64,000 nucleotides of DNA, taken from an uncultured Chitinophagaceae bacterium (GTDB taxonomy: Bacteria > Bacteroidota > Bacteroidia > Chitinophagales > Chitinophagaceae). The stretch is from positions 124,001 through 188,000 of the forward strand of contig CAKZFX010000016.1 of the NCBI GenBank assembly GCA_936908745.1, written 5' to 3'. Each line of letters begins with the position of its first letter. Within the stretch, counting starts at the first letter, position 1. Both the position numbers and the translations under genes were made by a program. Shown here piece by piece: positions 50,336-57,683 of the stretch. The notes under the pieces are model-generated. The model searched no databases, was not told where the DNA came from, and was given only the letters and a program-made list of their open reading frames with translations.

Positions 50336-51280
50336 ATGGAAGCGACAGTTGAAAAAGTACATTGCCTGATCATTGGTTCAGGACCTGCTGGTTACACAGC
50401 TGCTATTTATGCATCAAGGGCCAACCTGAAACCTGTATTGTATCAAGGTATCCAGCCAGGAGGACAGTTAACGATCACCACCGAAGTAGAAAACTATCCC
50501 GGCTATCCCGAAGGTATCCAGGGCCCCGAAATGATGGTGGACTTTGAAAAACAAGCGGCACGCATGGGTGCGGATATCCGCTATGGACTGGCTACACAAG
50601 TTGACTTTAGTTCCCAACCCTATAAAGTACAGATAGACGAAGAGAAATGGATCGCTGCCGATGCGATCATTATTGCCACCGGGGCTTCGGCCAAATGGCT
50701 GGGACTGGAAAGCGAACAACGACTCAATGGCTTTGGCGTCAGCGCCTGCGCTGTTTGCGATGGATTCTTTTTCCGTGGCAAAGAAGTGGCCATTGTGGGT
50801 GCCGGTGATACGGCTGCTGAAGAAGCATTGTACTTGTCCAAACTGGCAACCAACGTACACATGCTGGTAAGAAAAGGCGAAATGCGTGCAAGCAAAGTGA
50901 TGCAGGACAGGGTACTGGCTACGCCAAATATCAAAGTATACTGGAATACAGATACAGAAGAAGTGATCGGTGAAAAAACCGTGTCGGCTGTAAAAGTAAA
51001 AAACAACAAAACCGGCGAAACGCAGGAGATACCTGTGAATGGTTTCTTTGTGGCGATCGGTCATGAACCAAACTCCGGTATTTTCAAAGGCTTCTTAGAT
51101 ATGGACGAAGCAGGCTATATTAAAACCATTCCCGGCACTTCTAAAACAAATGTGGAAGGTGTATTTGCAGCCGGTGATGTGCAGGATAAAATTTACCGCC
51201 AGGCTGTAACAGCAGCGGGAAGCGGTTGTATGGCGGCACTGGATGCAGAACGTTACCTGGGTGCAAAAGGATTGCATTAA
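50336..51280 (+). CDS. trxB: Thioredoxin-disulfide reductase
   Basis: 314 residues; FAD/NADPH enzyme that reduces thioredoxin. FAD-binding GSGPAGYTAAIYAS near residue 14, the redox-active CAVC disulfide at 138-141, the NADPH-binding GAGDTAAEEALYLS near residue 157 and the C-terminal FAD motif GVFAAGDVQDKIYRQAVTAA (about 280-300). Full-length and typical of low-molecular-weight TrxR. The gene is followed after 9 bp by folB, an operon arrangement. Confidence 0.97.
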   Translation: MEATVEKVHCLIIGSGPAGYTAAIYASRANLKPVLYQGIQPGGQLTITTEVENYPGYPEGIQGPEMMVDFEKQAARMGADIRYGLATQVDFSSQPYKVQIDEEKWIAADAIIIATGASAKWLGLESEQRLNGFGVSACAVCDGFFFRGKEVAIVGAGDTAAEEALYLSKLATNVHMLVRKGEMRASKVMQDRVLATPNIKVYWNTDTEEVIGEKTVSAVKVKNNKTGETQEIPVNGFFVAIGHEPNSGIFKGFLDMDEAGYIKTIPGTSKTNVEGVFAAGDVQDKIYRQAVTAAGSGCMAALDAERYLGAKGLH

Positions 51281-51289
51281 ACAAAACAC

Positions 51290-51652
51290 ATGGCAGACCT
51301 GCTCACTGTTGAACTAAAGAATCTCCGGTTTTTTGCTTACCACGGTTTATATGCCGAGGAGCAACTGACCGGTAATGAGTTTGAGCTGAACATTACGGTT
51401 TCTTATACGCCTACTTCCGGGATCATTACCGATTTAGAAGAAACGGTGAACTATGTACGCCTGCATGAACTGGCAGCTGAAGCGATGAAAAAGCCCCGGC
51501 CATTGTTAGAAACCGTGGCGATGGAACTGGCCGCTGACATTCACCAGCATTTCCCTTCTATCAAACAGCTGACCATCTCTATTGACAAACTCTGCCCGCC
51601 GATTGTAAGGTTTACGGGGAAAGTAGGAGTGCGTTTTTCAAAACAATATTAA
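51290..51652 (+). CDS. folB: Dihydroneopterin aldolase
   Basis: 120 residues, the size of the FolB subunit; cleaves 7,8-dihydroneopterin to 6-hydroxymethyl-dihydropterin in folate synthesis. Landmarks: LKNLRFFAYHGLYAEEQLTG (the HG and catalytic Glu region), ETVNYVRLHELAAEAMKKPR and LLETVAMELAADIHQHFPSI, with the C-terminal SIDKLCPPIVRFTGKVGV. It sits 9 bp behind trxB in the same transcript. Its stop codon TAA provides the first base of a palindromic repeat, so the repeat begins inside the stop. Confidence 0.93.
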   Translation: MADLLTVELKNLRFFAYHGLYAEEQLTGNEFELNITVSYTPTSGIITDLEETVNYVRLHELAAEAMKKPRPLLETVAMELAADIHQHFPSIKQLTISIDKLCPPIVRFTGKVGVRFSKQY

Positions 51653-51750
51653 CCGCTGAGAACAGGAGGAGCAGAGATGCGCAGAGCTTTAGGAAAAACG
51701 CTACTGTAAAAAACTCTCTGCGAAAACTCTTTTCTCTTATTCTTCGCGGT
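51652..51750. repeat. Imperfect palindrome, ACCGCTGAG...CTTCGCGGT
   Basis: Left arm ACCGCTGAGAACAGGAG, GCGCAGAG; right arm CTCTGCG...TCTTCGCGGT. Same family as the inverted repeats of the GxxExxY element. The 228-bp spacer to the next gene (51653-51880) contains this, a 14-bp element and no gene. Confidence 0.78.
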
Positions 51751-51770
51751 AAAATTAATTTCCCACAATC

Positions 51771-51787
51771 CTGCCTGTCGGCAAGCA
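51771..51787. repeat. Diverged 14-bp element, CTGCCTGTCGGCA type
   Basis: Reads CTGCCTGTCGGCAAGCA, one inserted base from the reverse complement of CTGCCGACAGGCAG. Confidence 0.65.
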
Positions 51788-51880
51788 GGGCCACTAATAA
51801 GTACAAAACATTCCTTCCGGTGAAAACCTATGTGTTTCTATGTGCCTATGATACTATGTGGTAAAAAAGTATCTTAGTAC

Positions 51881-52354
51881 ATGCTAAGAAATAAAACCAT
51901 TGCCAGCCGCTTACATGAAGTATTTCTCAACGGCCGCTGGATTGCCAATACCAACTATGCAGATCAGTTAAAAGAACTGGACTGGCAAATAGCGATTCAA
52001 AAAACAGGCAAGCTGAATACGATCGCTGCGCTTACCTATCATATCAACTACTATTTAGACGGATTATTAAACGCTTTTGATACCGGCCAGCTTACTATCA
52101 GCGATAAATACAGTTTTGATCTTCCCGGAATAGAATCAGCGGAAGACTGGCAAACACTTGTTACCAGCTTACTGAACAATGCTGAAAAATTTGCAACGGC
52201 GGTTGAGCAAATGGATGACAGCCTTTTTGACCAGCCGTTTATAGACGAGAAATACGGTACATACCTGCGCAATATTGAAGGCGTGCTGGAGCACAGCTAC
52301 TATCATTTAGGACAAATTGTTTTGTTGAAAAAAATGATAACGGAGAAAAATTAA
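51881..52354 (+). CDS. DinB-like superfamily protein
   Basis: 157 residues resembling the DinB/YfiT metal-dependent helical-bundle superfamily, with a probable His ligand in LTYHINYYLDGLLNAF and the C-terminal YGTYLRNIEGVLEHSYYHLG (two further metal His). These four-helix proteins bind a divalent metal; some are thiol transferases, most are unknown. The opening MLRNKTIASRLHEVFLNGRW is family-typical. The 3' end overlaps the convergent MATE gene by four bases. Confidence 0.8.
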   Translation: MLRNKTIASRLHEVFLNGRWIANTNYADQLKELDWQIAIQKTGKLNTIAALTYHINYYLDGLLNAFDTGQLTISDKYSFDLPGIESAEDWQTLVTSLLNNAEKFATAVEQMDDSLFDQPFIDEKYGTYLRNIEGVLEHSYYHLGQIVLLKKMITEKN

Positions 52355-53709
52355 ATCACTTTTTGCTTCCATTTTCCGCTGCGCATATAGCTGTATGAGA
52401 AGATGAAGATGCTTGACCAATACAGCCATTCACTCATCCAGCCATAAACGATTGGTAAGTTTAATTTTTCCAACACTACGTACACAAAAACGCAGTAAAG
52501 ACAGATTGTAAAAATTTCAATAAATAACGTAACACGGCTGTTGCCTGTACCCGTCACAGCATTCAGCCAAACAGTAGCAACCGACATGAAGACCATCGCC
52601 ATCGTTACCACACGCACCACCGGGATGGCCGCATCAATAAATATTTTATCCTGCCCGAAAATGGATAACAGAACACCGGGAAACAAGTTGATCAATACAG
52701 CAACAGAAAACGCAAACAGCGTACTGATCTTCATAATCTTTACGATCAGCTGCATCACTTCTTCCTTCCGGTTTTGCCCGATAATATTACTTACCATTGA
52801 TGAACTGGTGGCGGCAAAAGCCCATGTAAAACAACCGACAAGTCCAAATACATTCCGCATTACCTGCGAGATCGCCAGGGCTTGCTGGCCGTGGTGTTCT
52901 ACGAGGATATAAAAAAACTCCCAGCTGATGACACTGATGGCTAACTGGAAGATCAGTGGCAGCGAAATATTCATCAGTTGTTTGGCATATTGATTATCCC
53001 AGCGCAAATGATCGAAAAGGCCAAAGCGTTTGCTGATACCGTTGTAGTGAATTACCAAAAAGATGACGAACATGCCGATAAATTCGGCAATCACCGAAGC
53101 AACGGCAGCTCCGTTCAATCCCATTTCAGGAAAACCCCAGTTGCCAAAAATGAGGATATAGTCAAGCACAATATTCGCCAGTGTTTCGGCCAGCGAACCG
53201 ATCACAAGGAAACGACTGTTATTGGTACCCACCAGCAGCGCATTCCGCATCTGGTAGATATAAAGAAAGGGAAGGCCAAGGATACGCAGCCGTGTAAAGC
53301 CAATTACATTTTCGGCCGTTACGGGATCATGGATCACGGAACGGAAAATCAGCGGGGCCACCGTCCAGCTTACTACAATGCTGAAAGCTGCTATCAGCAT
53401 TGACAGGTAAATGGCTTGCGAAAACACTTTGCCGATCTCGTGGGGGCGGTTTTCACCTGCCCGGCGGGAGATCAGTGTTTGAAGGCCGCTGTTGAGGCCA
53501 TAACCGATCATGGCAAAGATCAGGTGGTAAACACCCGCCACACCACCAGCTGCCAATGCCGACTGGCTATAATGACCGAGGAAAATATTATTGGTGATAA
53601 AATTGACCTGTGGCACTAAAATGGCAACACTGATCGGCAATGCGATTTTGAGTATTTGGGCATTACTGACACCGACCTGGAGATTATTATTTATACTGTT
53701 TGCTGCCAT
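52351..53709 (-). CDS. MATE family efflux transporter
   Basis: A 452-residue multidrug and toxic compound extrusion protein with 12 hydrophobic helices in two six-helix halves, energised by Na+ or H+ gradients. First half begins ISVAILVPQVNFITNNIFLG and contains VAGVYHLIFAMIGYGLNSGL and ISRRAGENRPHEIGK; the second half begins NISLPLIFQLAISVISWEFF and has TSSSMVSNIIGQNRKEEV. Charged motifs between halves are typical. Substrate unknown. Monocistronic; upstream spacer carries the ACCGCAGAG-type repeat. Confidence 0.92.
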   Translation of the reverse strand: MAANSINNNLQVGVSNAQILKIALPISVAILVPQVNFITNNIFLGHYSQSALAAGGVAGVYHLIFAMIGYGLNSGLQTLISRRAGENRPHEIGKVFSQAIYLSMLIAAFSIVVSWTVAPLIFRSVIHDPVTAENVIGFTRLRILGLPFLYIYQMRNALLVGTNNSRFLVIGSLAETLANIVLDYILIFGNWGFPEMGLNGAAVASVIAEFIGMFVIFLVIHYNGISKRFGLFDHLRWDNQYAKQLMNISLPLIFQLAISVISWEFFYILVEHHGQQALAISQVMRNVFGLVGCFTWAFAATSSSMVSNIIGQNRKEEVMQLIVKIMKISTLFAFSVAVLINLFPGVLLSIFGQDKIFIDAAIPVVRVVTMAMVFMSVATVWLNAVTGTGNSRVTLFIEIFTICLYCVFVYVVLEKLNLPIVYGWMSEWLYWSSIFIFSYSYMRSGKWKQKVI

Positions 53710-53738
53710 GAAAAAGGAGGCAAACCTACGATTTTCTT

Positions 53739-53768
53739 ACCGCAGAGAACGAGAGATGTGGAGATTCG
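53739..53768. repeat. Left arm ACCGCAGAG...CGCAGAGG
   Basis: ACCGCAGAGAACGAGAGATG followed by CGCAGAGG: a solitary left arm of the main palindrome family, next to the MATE start. Confidence 0.65.
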
Positions 53769-53802
53769 CAGAGGAATTGTACTATCAACGCTAATCTGCG
53801 AG

Positions 53803-53873
53803 ATCTGCGGGAGGTTATTTATCATTAAGATGTAAGGATTTCTTTGTGCTTCTTTGTGGCTCCGTGGGAAATG
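53803..53873. repeat. Composite repeat, copy 1 of direct pair
   Basis: Starts ATCTGCGGGAGGTTATT, continues through ATCATTAAGATGTAAGG and ends with the CTTTGTGGCTCCGTGGGAAA arm. Confidence 0.7.
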
Positions 53874-53884
53874 CTTTCTGCAAA

Positions 53885-53956
53885 ATCTGCGGGAGACTAA
53901 TAATCATTAAAATGTAAAGATTACTTTGTGTGGCTTAGTGTCTTTGTGGGAAATTC
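53885..53956. repeat. Composite repeat, copy 2 of direct pair
   Basis: Starts ATCTGCGGGAGACTAAT, then ATCATTAAAATGTAAAG and ends TCTTTGTGGGAAATTC. Differs from copy 1 at scattered positions; the start region of the DUF3822 gene follows. The 266-bp spacer 53710-53975 is made entirely of these repeats. Confidence 0.7.
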
Positions 53957-53975
53957 ATACTACATTGCAACCATC

Positions 53976-54788
53976 GTGAAACAATTATTTTATATCAAAC
54001 CCGCCGAAGCCAGTGAAATAGTGCAGCCTGTATTATTAATAAAAACAGGAGAGAGGCATTTCAGCTTTGCGGTTACCAATAAAGAAGGTGACCAGGTTTC
54101 AGAGCTGGCTTATTACAGCACCAACGGCAGCGCAGAAGAACTGGCTGAGATACTCGATGCACATCCTGTTTTGACCAATAATTTTTACAAAACATTGGTG
54201 AGCTACGATCATAACTATAACAGTTTGGTGCCGGCGGCTTACTATAAAGAAGGTGAGTCATCCGCGTTATTAAATGCATTATACGGCGTGAATGGTTATC
54301 ACAACGTGATAGCAGAAGCGGTGAATGATCGTGCGGCTTTTAATGTATATGCTGTGCCCAAACCGGTGCATGAATGGATCGGGAAACAGTTTAAAGGTTG
54401 TTCTTCATGGAACCAGTTCTCGGTTGGTTTGCAGCAGGCAAAAAGTATAAACAGCGAATCGGTGATACTGGCAGATTTCCGCACCGATGACTTTACGGTA
54501 GTTGTCGTGAAAAATAATCAACCGTTGCTGACACAAACATTCACCTACCAGGCACCGGAAGATGTGGTATTTCAATTGCTCAATATTTGCCAGCAGTTTG
54601 ATTTATCACAACGTGAAGTCCGCTTATTAATAGCAGGGCTACTTGATACCCGCTCGGCTTTGTACAAAGAACTCTATCAATATTTTGTTCATATCGAATG
54701 CAGGAATGCGGCCTGGTCAACAGCCGACAGTGAAACACCCGCACATTTTTTCACCTCACTTAATGATCTCAGCCGATGCGTATCATAG
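53976..54788 (+). CDS. DUF3822 family protein
   Basis: 270 residues from a GTG at 53976. The open frame goes back to 53928, but those 16 codons fall inside the repeat, so the GTG (preceded by TACATTGC, one mismatch from a -7 box) is preferred. The sequence matches DUF3822 proteins: FYIKPAEASEIVQPVLLIKT, LAYYSTNGSAEELAEILDAH, an ATPase-like two-domain fold with ADFRTDDFTVVVVKNNQPLL, and PEDVVFQLLNICQQFDLSQR. In Bacteroidota it is usually directly upstream of rsmD, as here (13-bp overlap). Function unknown. Confidence 0.85.
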   Translation: MKQLFYIKPAEASEIVQPVLLIKTGERHFSFAVTNKEGDQVSELAYYSTNGSAEELAEILDAHPVLTNNFYKTLVSYDHNYNSLVPAAYYKEGESSALLNALYGVNGYHNVIAEAVNDRAAFNVYAVPKPVHEWIGKQFKGCSSWNQFSVGLQQAKSINSESVILADFRTDDFTVVVVKNNQPLLTQTFTYQAPEDVVFQLLNICQQFDLSQREVRLLIAGLLDTRSALYKELYQYFVHIECRNAAWSTADSETPAHFFTSLNDLSRCVS

Positions 54789-55321
54789 GAGGCGAACACG
54801 GTGGACGGAGGTTCAATCCTCCGAACAATATGCCTTATACAAGGCCGACAACAGATATTGCCAAAGAAGGCTTGTTTAATATGCTGCAAAACAAACTGGA
54901 TTTTGAAGAGTTGAAAACACTTGACCTGTTTGGCGGCACCGGCAGCATCAGTTATGAACTGGCGTCCCGTGGTGTCAACGATCTGACCATCGTGGAGAAA
55001 GACAACCAGATGTTTGAATTTATCAAAAAAACAGCGCAGGCATTGCGCATTGAAAATATCAGGCCGGTAAAAATGGATGTGTTTAAATTCATTGATAACT
55101 GCACGGAACGTTTTGATTTTATTTTTGCAGGCCCTCCGTATGCATTGACAACCATTGATGATCTGCCGCGAAAGATCGTTGAAAAACAACTGTTGAAAAA
55201 AAGTGGTATCTTTGTATTAGAACACACTCCGCGTAATGACTACAAAACGTTCCACGGCTACACGATGGAACGCAACTACGGTACTACAATCTTCTCTTTT
55301 TTTACTGAGGAACGGGATTAA
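54776..55321 (+). CDS. rsmD: 16S rRNA (guanine(966)-N(2))-methyltransferase RsmD
   Basis: 181 residues, typical length; uses S-adenosylmethionine to methylate G966 of 16S rRNA. The N-terminal MRIIGGEHGGRRFNPPNNMP, the target-recognition TRPTTDIAKEGLFNML and the SAM-binding LDLFGGTGSISYELASRG (motif I, about 48-65) are clear. Motif IV reads FIFAGPPYAL: the usual catalytic D in DPPY is Gly at residue 119, an unusual substitution. It overlaps the DUF3822 gene by 13 bp (translationally coupled). Confidence 0.9.
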   Translation: MRIIGGEHGGRRFNPPNNMPYTRPTTDIAKEGLFNMLQNKLDFEELKTLDLFGGTGSISYELASRGVNDLTIVEKDNQMFEFIKKTAQALRIENIRPVKMDVFKFIDNCTERFDFIFAGPPYALTTIDDLPRKIVEKQLLKKSGIFVLEHTPRNDYKTFHGYTMERNYGTTIFSFFTEERD

Positions 55322-55334
55322 AGGTCTATTAGTT

Positions 55335-55347
55335 AACACTTAGTGTT
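55335..55347. promoter_or_regulatory. Palindromic candidate operator of bioD
   Basis: AACACT-T-AGTGTT, a perfect 13-bp palindrome about 35 bp before bioD. Possibly a BirA or other biotin-regulator site; this is inference. Confidence 0.35.
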
Positions 55348-55363
55348 TTGTGTTTTTATTTTT

Positions 55364-55381
55364 CCCCTATAATTTTAGGGG
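55364..55381 (+). promoter_or_regulatory. Hairpin abutting the bioD start codon
   Basis: CCCCTA/TAGGGG 6-bp stem with loop TAATTT; the last G is the base before the A of the bioD ATG, so translation initiation could be controlled by this hairpin. Confidence 0.4.
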
Positions 55382-56023
55382 ATGGTTCAGATACTATTTG
55401 TAACAGGTATTGGTACAGGAATAGGCAAAACAGTTGTGTCGGCTATACTGGCGGAAGCTTTGCAGGCCGACTATTGGAAGCCGGTGCAGGCGGGTTATGA
55501 GGAAGGGACAGACAGCGAATGGGTGCGTTCGATGTTGTCGAATACTAAGTCAAAAGTATATCCTGAAACCTATTTGCTCAAACTGCCGGCATCGCCGCAT
55601 ATAGCGGCCAGGGAAGAAGGGCGTACGATTTCATTAGAGAAAATCTTCTCTTCTTTCTCGCAACATGTAGTTCCCAACAGGCGGTTGATAATCGAAGGCG
55701 CAGGTGGTTTACTTGTTCCGTTGAATGAACATGAACTGGTGATGGACCTGATACGAAAATTGAACGCAAAAACCGTGTTGGTCAGCCGCAACTACTTAGG
55801 CAGCATCAATCATTCATTGCTGACGGCGCAGGTATGCAGGCAAAAAAGTTTGAGAGTGGCAGGTTGGATATTTAACGACCAGTTTATGGAATATGAAAAT
55901 GATATTGTGCAGTGGAGCGGTTACCCGCATTTGGCCTCAATCGGGAAAATGGAAACGATCGACAAAGCCATGATCCGGGAAAAAGCGGCCGAATTAAGAG
56001 AAAAAATATTGCAGGTACTATGA
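55382..56023 (+). CDS. bioD: Dethiobiotin synthase
   Basis: 213 residues; ATP-dependent enzyme that closes the ureido ring to make dethiobiotin, the penultimate step of biotin synthesis. P-loop GIGTGIGKT at residues 9-17, ADYWKPVQAGYEEGTDSEWV (substrate loop) and RRLIIEGAGGLLVPLNEHEL. Length is normal for the family. No other biotin gene is next to it; bioF/bioA/bioB must lie elsewhere. Upstream palindrome and hairpin suggest independent regulation even though it lies in a tight plus-strand run. Confidence 0.93.
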   Translation: MVQILFVTGIGTGIGKTVVSAILAEALQADYWKPVQAGYEEGTDSEWVRSMLSNTKSKVYPETYLLKLPASPHIAAREEGRTISLEKIFSSFSQHVVPNRRLIIEGAGGLLVPLNEHELVMDLIRKLNAKTVLVSRNYLGSINHSLLTAQVCRQKSLRVAGWIFNDQFMEYENDIVQWSGYPHLASIGKMETIDKAMIREKAAELREKILQVL

Positions 56024-56041
56024 TCGTACCTTTGAATAGAT

Positions 56042-56611
56042 ATGCTGAAAAAGGAAACAAGAAGGATTTATAAAGAAAAAAGATTGGCGTTGGGTGCTGC
56101 GGAACGTTCTAAAATGGACGACCTGCTGCTGATACAATTCCAGGCGGCGCAGTTGCCGGTTGTTGAAACCGTTTTTTCTTACTGGCCATATGATAAAGCG
56201 CATGAGCCTAACACTTTTTTGATTACGGATTACCTTGCTTTTCAGGTGCCTGCATTGCAACCTTGTTACCCGAGGATCAATGCCGAAACCAATACAATGG
56301 ATGCGATTGCAGTTGATCCTGACACTGCATTTAAAAACAATCTCCATAATATTCCAGAGCCGATGGATGGTTTGCTGGTGAACCCGGCTTCCATTGATAT
56401 GGTGATCGTGCCGCTGCTGGCTTTTGATAAAAAAGGCTACCGTGTCGGTTTTGGAAAAGGGTATTACGACCGTTTCCTGGCAGGCTGCCGCAAGGACTGC
56501 CTGGTCGTGGGTTTGTCTTATTTTGATGCTATTGACGAACTGGAGGACTGCAATGATTTTGACGTACCTTTAAGTCATTGTATCACACCTTACAGCGTGT
56601 ATGTTTTCTAA
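56042..56611 (+). CDS. ygfA: 5-formyltetrahydrofolate cyclo-ligase
   Basis: 189 residues; converts 5-formyl-THF to 5,10-methenyl-THF with ATP, clearing an inhibitory folate. The signature is the glycine-rich ATP-binding loop in YRVGFGKGYYDRFLAGC (about 138-154); N-terminal KKETRRIYKEKRLALGAAER and IPEPMDGLLVNPASIDMVIV are also typical. It starts 18 bp after bioD and overlaps lpxK by 11 bp, consistent with one transcript. Confidence 0.92.
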   Translation: MLKKETRRIYKEKRLALGAAERSKMDDLLLIQFQAAQLPVVETVFSYWPYDKAHEPNTFLITDYLAFQVPALQPCYPRINAETNTMDAIAVDPDTAFKNNLHNIPEPMDGLLVNPASIDMVIVPLLAFDKKGYRVGFGKGYYDRFLAGCRKDCLVVGLSYFDAIDELEDCNDFDVPLSHCITPYSVYVF

Positions 56612-57674
56612 CTTCTTTTTGAAATCCTTTCGCATCTTACTGCTGCCATTTGCTTTACTGTATTGGTTGGTGATAGCCATCCGCAACTGGTTGTATGATA
56701 AAAAAATATTCAAATCTGCTTCGTTTGGATTACCGGTTATTTGCGTGGGCAACTTATCCGTAGGCGGCACAGGCAAATCGCCGATGGTGGAATACCTCGT
56801 CAGCCATCTGAAAGATCGATGCAAAGTAGCCACACTCAGCCGTGGTTATAAAAGAAAGACGAAAGGTTATGCATTAGCCAATGAACATACAACGGCATTG
56901 GATATAGGGGATGAACCGATGCAGTTTCATTTGAAATTCCCGGATGTGCCGGTAGCAGTGGGCGAAGAAAGAATTGTAGCCATTCCGCAACTGCTGCATG
57001 ATCGCCCGGAAACGCAGGCGATCATTTTAGACGATGCCTTTCAGCACCGATCCATCACGGCCGGTTTAAATATTCTGCTCACGGATTTTAATAACCTGTT
57101 TACCCGCGACTTTTACCTGCCCACGGGCGACCTGCGGGATCTGAAAGGAAGTTATAAAAGGGCTGATATTATTGTGGTGACCAAATGCAAACCCGATCTT
57201 ACCGGGGATGAGAGACGGAAAATAGCAGAAGAAATACAACCCCTGCCATCACAATCAGTTTTCTTTACCTCTATCGCTTACGGAGAAGTTTATCATATTT
57301 CTTCAAGACAAACAACGGCGCTGGATGAAGAAACAGAAGTGTTGCTGGTGTCGGGCATTGCCAATCCACGGCCTTTAAAGAACAGGCTGGAAAACCAATG
57401 TAAAAGCTATACGCTCTTACAATATGCAGACCATCATATTTTTTCCATCGACGATCTGAAAGAGATCCGGAAGAAATTTGATGAAATGGAAGGCAGCAAA
57501 AAGATCATTCTCACAACGGAAAAAGATGCGGTTCGTTTATTTAAATTCAGCGAACATATCGCAGGCTTGCCGTTATACGTGATACCAGTCCGGCATCATT
57601 TTTTATTTAATGAAAATGAAAAATTCAACGGGCAGGTTATCAATTTTATCGAAAAATTTAAGCAAGAATCTTAA
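56601..57674 (+). CDS. lpxK: Tetraacyldisaccharide 4'-kinase
   Basis: 357 residues; inner-membrane enzyme phosphorylating the 4' position of the lipid A precursor. One N-terminal membrane helix (ILLLPFALLYWLVIAIRNWL) then the P-loop GNLSVGGTGKSPMVEYLV at about 49-66, the LSRGYKRKTKGY motif, and DDAFQHR near residue 147, a conserved LpxK motif. Presence of lpxK confirms a lipid A outer membrane. Start overlaps the upstream folate gene by 11 bp; rnr follows 9 bp later. Confidence 0.95.
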   Translation: MFSNFFLKSFRILLLPFALLYWLVIAIRNWLYDKKIFKSASFGLPVICVGNLSVGGTGKSPMVEYLVSHLKDRCKVATLSRGYKRKTKGYALANEHTTALDIGDEPMQFHLKFPDVPVAVGEERIVAIPQLLHDRPETQAIILDDAFQHRSITAGLNILLTDFNNLFTRDFYLPTGDLRDLKGSYKRADIIVVTKCKPDLTGDERRKIAEEIQPLPSQSVFFTSIAYGEVYHISSRQTTALDEETEVLLVSGIANPRPLKNRLENQCKSYTLLQYADHHIFSIDDLKEIRKKFDEMEGSKKIILTTEKDAVRLFKFSEHIAGLPLYVIPVRHHFLFNENEKFNGQVINFIEKFKQES

Positions 57675-57683
57675 AACCTTATC

